64,000 nucleotides of DNA from Prinia subflava (lineage: Eukaryota > Chordata > Aves > Passeriformes > Cisticolidae), in assembly GCF_021018805.1 (NCBI RefSeq), contig NC_086257.1, positions 20,249,193-20,313,192 on the forward strand, read 5' to 3'. Shown piece by piece: positions 25,150 through 35,200 of this stretch (positions within the stretch are counted from its first letter, which is position 1; every line of letters begins with the position of its first letter). Position numbers and translations under genes: made by a program. A model generated the notes under the pieces. The model did no database searches. It was not told the origin of the DNA and was given only the letters and a program-made list of their open reading frames with translations.

Positions 25150-25596
25150 CTGAAACAAGAGATTCTTCTTGTGTTGGCACAGACCTTCTAATAGTCTTCA
25201 GTCCTCACAGAAGACAAATATTTCACATGCAATTTTCTTTGAGGCAAAGTACACAGCATTCCATGTCGATTTTTAATTTTAAGATAAATACTTTCACTTC
25301 CAGTTTGCTGGAAGCAAAAATCACTAAAAGTATGAGCCTTTTATGAGCTTTGTAAAATAAACATGCTACTCTAGAAAAACTGTTCTTTGTTTTACAGATG
25401 ATTTTATAGTTCAGTGGCATTTCCATGGCCAGTCATGCACTACTGCAGTCAGAAAAGATGAATTCATCCCTCTAAGGAATTAATGCAATACTGGAGGATC
25501 GTGTTATGGTCTTCTAATTACTTTATGGCACCCTACAGAGAGAATCAACTTTGAACAGCAACACATTTCTGTTGATGAAAACACTGCTCCACTTAC

Positions 25597-25639
25597 GTAT
25601 CATTTTAGTACAGCATGTCAGGCTGTCACAATCTACCTC
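25597..25639 (-). CDS. Coding exon of the minus-strand gene (43 bp)
   Basis: The donor GATAC|GTAAGTGG is very strong, and the acceptor is CAACTCGCATGCAG. The only open frame reads EVDCDSLTCCTKMI plus one base. The spare C joins AG of the next exon as Gln. The acceptor is less certain: the frame is also open upstream to a second AG at CTCAACTCG, which would add five residues. Confidence 0.57.
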
Positions 25640-26677
25640 CTGCATGCGAGTTGAGCTTTTACAAACGTTAAAATCTTAATTATTATACTTAATTCAAGAA
25701 CATTAAGGCAAATGCTTCCCCAAAACAGTAGAAAATAAGGGAATACCCCAACCAACAGATGGTGGGGGACGGAAGGCTGTATTTGTCTCCTTTATATGGA
25801 AACATTTGTGCAAAATCATCACTCTGCTGGAGACCACTGTTACTGCTGACAAGTCTGCATAACCTGTTTCTAGAGCTACAGAAGACACATAGGAATTGTA
25901 ATCAGCACCCATAAATTATAGCTACAATTCTGAAAAATGCCCAAGGACATACTTATCAAATACAGCCAGCCAATACTATCAACACAATGGCAATTCATTG
26001 ATTTTCCTTACAGTAATTCCAATCTATACGCAGACATATGAACTTGGAAAACAATTCTGAATAGGATTTCAAACACTTTTGTTCTAGGAAATGTAAAATA
26101 AACCTGACCAAACCCAGCTGCAATTATCATTATTTGTTGTTTAAGCAAATACTACAATTTCATAGAGAAAGCTCAAAATGCATTAGGTCCTGCTAATGCT
26201 TTTCTGTGCTGAAAACATTATAGATGCTCTGGCTAAAATAATGATCCTGTAAAGGAAATGCAGTCAAAGGAACTTCCCTGCATCCTCAAACAGACTATGC
26301 AAAGATGATCACACCACATGCATTTCATGCCAGGTTTTGACCAAAAACTCAGGTTTCCAGGCTTCAGCAGGACAGCTGTGTCCCCTGCCTCTGCTCTGCT
26401 GAGTTGGCAGCAATTGAGCCATTTCACCATTAAGCTGCTCCCTGGTACATTCCTGTATGGTCTCAGTGGTTTTCTGATGGTTAATATCTCAGACCATCGT
26501 TAACACCTTACAGCTAGAGGCAATCATGAGAGAATGATCAATTAAGCACATGATTAACAATTTTCTTTGCCCTGTCCAACCCCTTCAAATTAAGCGGTTC
26601 AGGCTTGACCATTGTGCCACAATGAAAACGAGTAAAACACATTTAACCTCATTATTCCTGTTTGAATAGCAAATTAC

Positions 26678-26712
26678 CTAAAACCAACTCATCCAGCCAT
26701 GGCAATGAGGAG
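26678..26712 (-). CDS. Coding exon of the minus-strand gene (35 bp)
   Basis: The acceptor AACAAACAATTTGCAG and the donor TTTTAG|GTAATTTG enclose one base, then SSLPWLDELVL, then one base. Only this frame is open. Its exit phase does not match the next exon found to the left (25,639), so a further exon probably lies between 25.65 and 26.67 kb. I could not place it. Confidence 0.52.
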
Positions 26713-26926
26713 CTGCAAATTGTTTGTTAGCATTGTCTTCTCCACATGTCCTTTCTGCTGCGAGTTCTGTTACATCACTTGAAATTTATAAAGCATCAGC
26801 ACTAAACACTTCAGAGGACAGCAGCTGGATAATAAGTGTTTCATAGCAGCTAAAAGGGGACAGCAGCACAGAGCAGAGCCTCAGATATAAAGAGGTGAGG
26901 AACGATTTGTTTATTCCATGAGTTAC

Positions 26927-26955
26927 CTCTCTAAAGTCAATGGAATAACATGGAA
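26927..26955 (-). CDS. Possible 29-nt coding exon of the minus-strand gene
   Basis: The acceptor ATGTTATTTCTGAATTTAAG and the donor GAGAG|GTAACTC enclose nine codons (FHVIPLTLE) plus two bases. It enters in phase 0 from the 29.0 kb exon, and its spare AG joins the C of the 26.7 kb exon as Ser. The joined reading LLYS-FHVIPLTLE-S-SSLPW looks natural, but the exon is short. Confidence 0.48.
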
Positions 26956-28972
26956 CTTAAATTCAGAAATAACATGGGGCAAAATAGGGGAGGTGTTAAA
27001 AACTGGACTGATTTCAACTAGGAATGACCTGCAGGATTTTTTAAGTAGATGATCTAAAACTGAAGTTGTAATAGCTTCATTGAAAAACTCATGAATAATA
27101 CCGCCTCCAAACCTTATCTTTCCCTATCTGATCAGGTTATCATCCTTACTTCCTCCACCCTCCCCTCTTCATCAATTATTTTTTCTTCATATACAGAAAA
27201 GCTGTCTTATTCCACAAAAAATTCGTGTATCTAGGCACTGGGAAGGGTCTGTGATTCGTCCCACTGAAATGAGACCAGCATCCCCATGACTTAGAAATAC
27301 AGCACCTTTATTAAGTTAAAAAAGGAAGAGAGATATTTGTGTATGAAAATAAGGTGAAAGAATATTCTAGGTTCAGGAGCTGAACAACTGTCAGCATGCA
27401 CAGAGTCATTACTGGGGGGGAATTGGGGAACAGGATGGCCACTATCAGCTGAAATTAAATTTTAATAGATTTAACATTTTCACTTGCAGTTTAAGAGCAG
27501 AAAGTGATGCAGAAAGATACAGTTCTCAGGGCACTTCCCTACTCCCCTCCTCCTGGCTGAAAATAAGCTTCCAGGAAACCTGTATTAGCAGCACAGGACT
27601 GCCTTTGGTTCACTTCCATGAAGGATTCTCGTTGGAATAAGGCTCATTCCCAACCTGCAAGTTCCTTAATGAACTGAATAAGCACTGGTGATGTTCACAC
27701 ATTCCTCCTTTATTTTATTAATCTTTTTTTGCTATTTGCTGGGTGGAGATCTCAGACAATCTCCCCCTAAAGTTATTTTCAAACTCATGGCAATGTTGCC
27801 AGCCATGACATTTCATCCACTGCTTGTAGGCACACCGAGCACTCCAGAGCAATCTCATGATTCAGACTAATATAGAGAATTAATTCCCATATGTGCCAGC
27901 AGCTGGGGCACAGATATTTACATCTGCACAGCCATGGATCAGAGGATGCTCAGCTCTCAGAAGCTGGGACAAATCAACCTCAGTAACATGATCAAATGCG
28001 GCTGAGTGAAAATTTGGTGAGTGGAAGTCTACGCTTCTGCAAATCCGCCAAGTCATATTTAAACATTTTTGTTCCAAGGCATTTTAGGAGAGTTCTGGAT
28101 TGGCCTTTGCAGCACTGCTTCACTCCTAAGTACATGCCTCATTTAGATGTGAAATGCTACAGATTTCCATTCAGATTTACCTCAAAACAATTTAGTAAGT
28201 CAAACAGGAGCATTTTGGGGAATAAATAGAGCTGATAATTATGAGTTCTTTATTTTCCTCCTCGTTTTCCTTCCTTCCATCTCTGTTTACAGTAATATTA
28301 ATTAATTACACAAATGTAACAGCCTTGAACTGTCTGATTCATTCTTTGAGACTGTGTCATCATCTTCCACATTGCCAGAACTCATTTTCTGTCCTTATAG
28401 ATTCACATCTTAGTTTTTTTATTAGTCTTCTAATACAAATAGAAGAACAGCAAGGTTGGGCAGCCCACTGCTGAAAATACAGTTTTAGAGACTGCCCTAG
28501 AGAGCTTTGCCACAAACTTTGTACTACCATGTAAACAAACTGTCCAAAGTACAAATTAAGGGTATTCTTTGGAAGTTCTAGTTAATAAGTTTTGATTTCT
28601 AGTTAAAAGAAAAATAAAAAAGTCTGAACTTTCAGGAAATTCAACAGCTATTTCAAATATTCATTTAAAATTTCTTTTAGAACAAATTCAACACATTAAA
28701 ATTTTTTAGAACAAATTAAGCAAAATGTATATCAGAACAGCAAAAACCAGGTATGAAGTATAATGTATTAAAAATGCTTAAACAGCTGACAAATATGCAC
28801 ACAGCAAGGCAAGCAGATTTCTGCAGTGCTAAAGTAGAGCTCATCAAGCTACATTAAAATCCCAGGTGAAAGAGAAAAAGAAGCAAAACCCACACACAGG
28901 GCAGGTGACACCATAAATTGTTCTCGTTTTCCTTACGGAATCCAATTCTTCCCCATCTTCTTAGGAGTTTAC

Positions 28973-29027
28973 AGAGTACAAAAGTGACGGCAAAGTGATT
29001 TTCTTCAGTTCTCTGACTTTTAAAAAT
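28973..29027 (-). CDS. Coding exon of the minus-strand gene (55 bp), with a possible longer splice form
   Basis: The acceptor is ATCACTATTGCTGTTACCAG. One base completes Gly, then 18 codons read FLKVRELKKITLPSLLYS before the moderate donor TCT|GTAAAC. It joins in phase to the exons on both sides. A stronger-looking donor (GTAAGG) lies 36 nt further on, after 28,937. Using it needs another frame, also open, that does not match the neighbouring phases. Confidence 0.58.
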
Positions 29028-30079
29028 CTGGTAACAGCAATAGTGATAAAATGCAGCAAATGTTTTTTTCATATGCTATGAAAAATCATGCACTGAAAGA
29101 GCGATTTTTGGCTGTTTGCCAGATCACAAAATATGCATGAACTGCTGCTGAAGAATCCCTTTAGAAATACAAAACCATCACAAACCAATTCTTTCTATAT
29201 GGTCTGGGTTTTTTGTTGAAGTTAGTGGAAAGTGGAAATCTCTTGTCCTATTACCATTTGCAAGTCACACTTCCTGGACATCAGAGAAAATGCAGCAAGG
29301 ACAAAAATTACTCTTAAATGGAGCACTGGGTCTGTCTTCAGGAATCTTCAACTCCTATTTAAAGGATCACAGGTATTTTTCTGGATGTTAATGAAGTTTC
29401 TTTCACAGCAATTTTAGTAAAACACTGTATTTTTGATTGCAATCTCAAAAACTGAAGCTCAAGGAAAAAATAACTAAACCAAGTTTTGTTAGATGTAATT
29501 GTAGTTTAGATACTTCATATCTAAACCATCTCAACTATTTCTTATAATGACATTTCAACAGATATCCAATCTTATGGTAACTCTTTTGCATTAAAAGGGG
29601 TAGACTGATACTGCACATCAAGCTCACTTATCCAGCCAGCAAATAAGTAGGAAAAACAACCTTTGTTGTTTTGATCTCCTCACAAGCAGGAAAATGCACT
29701 ATAAGCACCTAACATACAGTGAAAGAGTGAGAAATTATAAATATGGAAGAAAAGAACACTATCAACCTTAGAAGTACATATTCTTTAGAAACAAATAAAA
29801 CCACATAGCTGTTCATATTTTATGTGACTACTACCACGGCACACAACACTTTGGAAAGTAATTACCATAATGTGCAAATACTTCTATATGAGAAACCACA
29901 AAATAAATCTGACTTTTAGTGGTATTTTCAAGCGTGGATAGTATTATACAGCTTCTATACACACTCATAAGGTAATTGGTAAGAACTTCTAGCGTTTCAT
30001 CCTTCATAGGCACTGAAAAGTCAATGTTATTTAACTGTTGCACAAATGTTAATAAAAAGTCATAGTCCAGGGAGCTTAC

Positions 30080-30138
30080 CCCGGGTCAACAGAAGGAATC
30101 CAAGAACCAAAGTTATTTCCAAAGTCCAGACAAGAGAT
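30080..30138 (-). CDS. Coding exon of the minus-strand gene (59 bp)
   Basis: The acceptor TTATTCTCTCTTTCAG and the donor GACCCGGG|GTAAGCTCC are both good. In the chosen frame it reads ISCLDFGNNFGSWIPSVDP plus two bases, which join A of the 29.0 kb exon to make Gly. A second frame is also open and would give a hydrophobic, membrane-like peptide (SLVWTLEITLVLGFLLLTR), but its exit phase hits a stop in the next exon. The chosen frame is therefore preferred. Confidence 0.66.
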
Positions 30139-31261
30139 CTGAAAGAGAGAATAACAAAGGGTTTGTGACAAAGCTGACACGGAGTCCTCTGAAAGGAGCA
30201 AAATCAATTGTGACATTTTTCATTTATTTGTAAATGCCTCTTTGGCAGTATGCTCACTCCAAACGACAGCTGACTCTTATAGAATAGGGGAGGTGAGGGT
30301 AAAATAGAGGAATCCTGACAGTTGCTTTAATGAGATTCTGAATTAGGATCACTCCACCACTTTCCCTCAACAAGGAGTGTGCCCCTCACTTTCAATCTTA
30401 TATCCTCCAATTTGGAAAGCATTAATCCCATGAAAAACTGAACTCAGCCTCCTCTAATCACCATCACAGTTCTTCTTTCCACCTCCTTCACCATCTGACT
30501 GACATTTATGTAGGGAGTCCAGTCACAATTTAAAATAGGTGTAAGTAGCATACAGCAAATTAAACTTCAACCTGATAGAATTCCTTTAATCAAAGTCTAG
30601 TTGCAGTGTGTGGGGGGAGGACAAGAATCTTGGAACAGACCTCAGTTTATGTTAGGATTGAGTTTTCCTTCCAGCTCTAGGAATTATGCTGCTGGAAGCC
30701 TTCAATGCAGGGACCTCTGATGCTCACATTTTCTTTATAACAAAAATAAATAGGGAAATCTGTAACATGACAGGTAACTTGCCTTGCAAATATTGAGACT
30801 AATAATCATTCTGGGGACAGCAGCAGACAAGGACTTTTAATAACTGTAACAACAGGCAATGTGATATCACCTATTTCAGGAAAAGGCCACTGGCTTGAGG
30901 ATCCAGTGCTTGAGTGGACTTATTCTGACATAACTCTTATCTGACATATCCCATCCTTATGTTTTCCAACAATAACACAATTTTTGTTGTTCGAACTCGT
31001 TTTCTAGTGCTATATCACATATCTTTCAATGAAACTAGATGACAGCACTGAATATATCAAGGTAGCCTCAGGCTGCTCTGAAATTAGTATTTTATCCTCT
31101 GTTAACATCAGTAAATCATTTGTATTACAATGATAAGGTTATGTAAGAAAAACAAACACACACAAAAAAAAAACCATACAGGCATTGCTACAAGAAGCCT
31201 GAATCCCAACTCTTCTGCCTGCTCTAGCATCTTCTGAAAGATGAAGCTGGTGAAAGCACAA

Positions 31262-31625
31262 GAGAACAAGTCTTGAGGAGCAGCTGAGGGAGTTGAGGGT
31301 TTTCAGCCAGGAGAAAAAGAACCTCATCACTCTCTACAACCACCTGAAAGGAAGCTGGGGCCAGGTGGGGTTGGTCTCCCAAGTAAGAAGCAAAAGGACA
31401 AGAGGACACTGCCACAAGCTGTGCCAGGGCAAGTTTTAGCTGGCTATTAGGACAAATTTATTCACTGAGAGGTGTGTCCTTCCCTGGCAGGGGTGCCCAG
31501 GGAAGTGTCTGAATTCTCACGGCCAGAGGCATTTCCAAGATGTGGCACTGGGGGCCATGGGCTGCTGGAGGACTGGGAAGTACTGGGTTAATGCTGGGAG
31601 TCCATGATCTGATTCTAGGATTGAT
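31262..31625 (+). mobile_element. CR1: CR1 LINE fragment, about 360 bp
   Basis: Successive CR1 landmarks are present: CAGCTGAGGGAGTTGAGGGT, CACTCTCTACAACCACCTGA, GGACAAGAGGACACTGCCAC and GTGCCCAGGGAAGTG. It belongs to a subfamily different from the 13.9 kb copy. It is degraded and ends close to the possible 31,680 micro-exon. Confidence 0.9.
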
Positions 31626-31679
31626 CTGAAAAACTAAAACATCTGCAGTCATACTGATCAGAAACCAATTCCATCTCAC

Positions 31680-31692
31680 CTCTGGATGAAAG
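31680..31692 (-). CDS. Possible 13-nt micro-exon of the minus-strand gene
   Basis: The donor is strong (CCAGAG|GTGAGATGG). The acceptor is read as ACTTACTAGCCAG. The segment would encode S-FHPE, entering with one base and leaving in phase 0, which fits the 30.1 kb exon. An alternative acceptor four bases upstream gives a 17-nt version in another phase. It lies only about 55 bp from a CR1 fragment. This is a tentative call. Confidence 0.28.
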
Positions 31693-32178
31693 CTGGCTAG
31701 TAAGTCATGTTGGGAAGTTCACAATTAATTACTCTGGACCACAATCTGCTAGACAATATACAACATAAACATTGAATAAAGATCATTTATTTCCTGAAAG
31801 AAGAGAGAGATGGGTGATATTTATGGGTTACAGAGTAGTTTGCTTGACACCCTTCAGAGAACCAGGGGAGTCATCTATGGTTCAGCAAAACTTCCATTTT
31901 CCGTTGGATCAATTTGTTTAAAAAACACCCAAAAATTTTTGACAGTATTGTGGAGGTTTCCAGAAGAAATCCTTTTGGCACTTTCAATTTGAGGATGCAG
32001 TCTTTGAAACCTTTTACAAAATCTTTCCTGGTGTATAAGATTTTTGTGAGTCTCAGTTGATGGAATCAAGGGCTGTGATTCACTTTCAGTATCAGTATTT
32101 TTTTTTCCCTCTGAGATCCACTCTTTGCTGAAACCCTTTTAAATTAGCCTAACAAAGCCCAGCACAACATTAAATCAC

Positions 32179-32195
32179 CTCCTGAGCATATCAAT
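32179..32195 (-). CDS. Possible 17-nt micro-exon of the minus-strand gene
   Basis: A strong pyrimidine tract (TTTGTTTTTTCTTCTTTG, then TTAACTGAG) precedes ATTGATATGCTCAGGAG, which is followed by the donor GTGATT. Entry phase is 0 and exit phase is 2, encoding IDMLR. It joins in phase to the exons on both sides. Exons this short are rare, and a 17-nt open frame carries little information, so the call depends on splice sites and phase alone. Confidence 0.33.
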
Positions 32196-32249
32196 CTCAG
32201 TTAACAAAGAAGAAAAAACAAAGTACATTTCAAACCAAATTCTCTGGAA

Positions 32250-35200
32250 GTTTCTTCTGATTGATATCAGATCTCTTCAGTTAAATAATCCCTCATATTT
32301 CATTCCTAGAAATAAACAGTTACTCTTAGTAACCTTTCCCACTCGGATGGAAAGCAGGAAAGGGCAGATTCTGGCCTCTGCTCTGGTAAGGGAGTACCAA
32401 TGAAAAATAATGAAGTCAGCACGCACTTGGAAAAAATATTATTTAGCTCCAAGGAAGGTTGCTTTATAATTCAGACAGGTGATCTAGAGGCACAGCAGAG
32501 CAATAATGACTAACATCACATACTAGAGGGAGTATAAATTTTAATGATATCACCCATAAAACCCACATTTTAAAGGTTACAAAACAGAAACAAGCTTACA
32601 AAGAAAACACATAAATCATTCAAAGTGTCAGGTTCCTATTCCTTAGCTATTTTAAGAACTAACAGCCTGTCCATCACTAAACAAACTGGAATATGCTGTA
32701 CTCATTTATGCAGGACTGAAGAGGGAATGTACACTAGAGTTCAGCAACCATTCACCCCTACAGCCTCCATTCTTAACAAGACAATAGCAACAGCCATTTG
32801 TAACTTCACTGATTTATTCATTACTCGACAAAATTAAACAAAAAACACTTGATCAAATTCACTTACATCTAGACAAGATCACAACAACATTTAATTAGCA
32901 CCATAATTACATGGACTCCTAATCCAGAGACATTAATGCACTTCACTATTTGCTCATACACACTTCATTGCAGGCCCTTAAATATGGGGCATTAAAGGAG
33001 GATTAATGGGGCATTCCCATTCAACAGACCAGACCACTTTCATCCCATGCAGATGAAAGAGAAACAGAGCCTTGTATTATCATTTTTAATTACTGTAATT
33101 GGTCCGCAATTGCAACTGCATCTATTGTTGTCCCTATACACACACTATCAACACAGAACAATTCAAATGGCTGGTTGGGAAATGGTCACTTAGGGCCAAT
33201 AAACCACTGCAAACAGTGAACTCTGACAGAGCCATCATTCAAATCCACAAATCACCTTTTGAGCTGGGTTTTACAAAAATGAGGTGTAGTTTGGCTCAGT
33301 GGTCGTTTCTCTTAGTCACAGAAGCTGGCACCTCCATTCCAGTGACAGCAACTTCCACCTCCACAACACCAATTTTCAACTCCAGAGGGTCCCTTCTGGG
33401 AGCAGCACCCAAGGGCCAGGCTCACCACAAAAACCTTCCATGCATGAGGCTTCCTGTATTCCATCTCAGAGACCAGGCCGTCAGGATTTGGTTTTTTGTT
33501 TGTTTGTTTTTTTGTCAGGAGCTCATTCTGTTTTTACATTACTTTTTTTTTTCTTAGTATCATTTTATATTTGAGCTGTTAAATGGATAACCCAAAATTG
33601 ATGTATTCATTTTCTTCAGAAGTAGACACACACTAAAAGACACTTGAACAAGGTCATTTTGCCTTGTTGCAAAGTCCAACAAGATTATCAGTAAAAGCCT
33701 TATCCAAAATCTTCCCATGTCAGAGTATTTCTCCTGGCTGGATTTAATACTGACTGCAGATTTGGGATCTAGTCTCAATCCAAATCAGAGTGCAGCAATC
33801 AATCACTCAACTCCAGAACTCTCCCTGGCAACACTCATGGGATTTCCAACAGCAACCCCGCGGTGGAATTTCTGCATCCAATTACCACTTATCAGAGGCC
33901 ACCAATCTCTTAAACTTTAATGGTTAAAGACAACTCAGTGTTTGGCTTACAAAGGCAATAAACACCTTAATGCTTTCAGTAAACTGTTTGCCTTATACTG
34001 TGGTTTTAGTTCTGGAATCTTTTTCTGCAGCTCTGGAGGAAGTTTATTTAAGTAAACTGCTAACCTATTCTTTTTCCAGTCTTTGTTTTCTCTAGGAAAT
34101 TATTTAAGAAGAAAACCCTCGAACAGTGATCTCTGCATTCATACAGCAGTGAACTTCAGATACAGTAATTGCATAGCTGTGAGCTATGACGACTTTCCCA
34201 TGGGGGAGAAATGACCTGGTAATTCAAGAATGACAAAGTCAAAAGTAAGGTAAGCTGGGGGAGGGAAAGGATTTCCCCCTAGGATGAGATAAATATAACT
34301 TCTCACAGCAGTGTATATGTCTCTTAAGCCTCAGGTGGTTTTAAGTTAATGAGATTAGTTCCAGCAGGCAGTGAAATCCCAGGATATAGGATTTATATTT
34401 CAGCAGTTTTCACTTCATCCAGCAAGCACGGTGGAGTCAATCTTTGTGTCATTTTGTTATTGTCCTGGTTTGGGTCTTGTTCTCAGGCTCAAGCCCGGCT
34501 AAAGCACCTCATAACTCTGACTTAAAAGCTTAAGCATCATGTAAAGAGTGTGTTTAAATGTTTAAAAGGGAGGAGAAAGGCACCAGGCTTAATCTGTAGG
34601 AAAGGATTTTTTTGTTTAACTTTTCAGATGTGCTTTTATTCAATGGAATTTGTTCTTGTACTTTTACTAAACCAAGGTCACATGCATTTTTTTCCTAAAC
34701 ATACAAAAAGCCCCCAGAATGCACTGCTGTAAGAAACACTGCCTTTAAAATATTTACACCCTAAAAAGATGGACATTAACAGGTTTGGATGACTGGCTAG
34801 TTCAGTGTTCTACCTCCTCAATGATTGCTACCCAGTTTGGAAATAGCCAAAATGAGCTCCTACCCAGTGACCACCCACTGGATGTTCAAGCTGCTGTTTC
34901 ACTCCAGTGCCCAGATCTGCTCATACAAGAAAACCTTCACTCCTTTATACCATTACAAGAGCTGTAAAGCAAAAGGCTTTTAGAAGATTAAAAAAATAGG
35001 GAAAAACCGAGGTCAGATGATAACACAAATTTCCACTAAGAATTCCTCCGCAAACAGCCCAATTTGGACTTACAAACACTGAATAAGAACAACTGCTAAT
35101 TCAGCAATTGTTTTACACTCTAGATATTATTTTCAGCTGTGAAATTAAATCTAACCTTAACATCACCACTGTAAAGAAACTGCAGAAAAATCTAGTGCTG

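Noticed and set aside
28675..28720. Repeated TTTTAGAACAAATT
   Set aside because: Two imperfect short copies in AT-rich DNA; no array and no associated element.
32870..32885. TCTTGTCTAG-AT-GTAAGTG on the minus strand
   Set aside because: A good acceptor and donor are separated by only two bases. An exon is impossible, and the two-base offset does not fit a recursive site.
33099..33557. 152-codon plus-strand open frame
   Set aside because: Composition is random-like, it ends in a T-rich run translated as FFF, and there are no splice or promoter signals. It lies on the non-coding strand of an intron.
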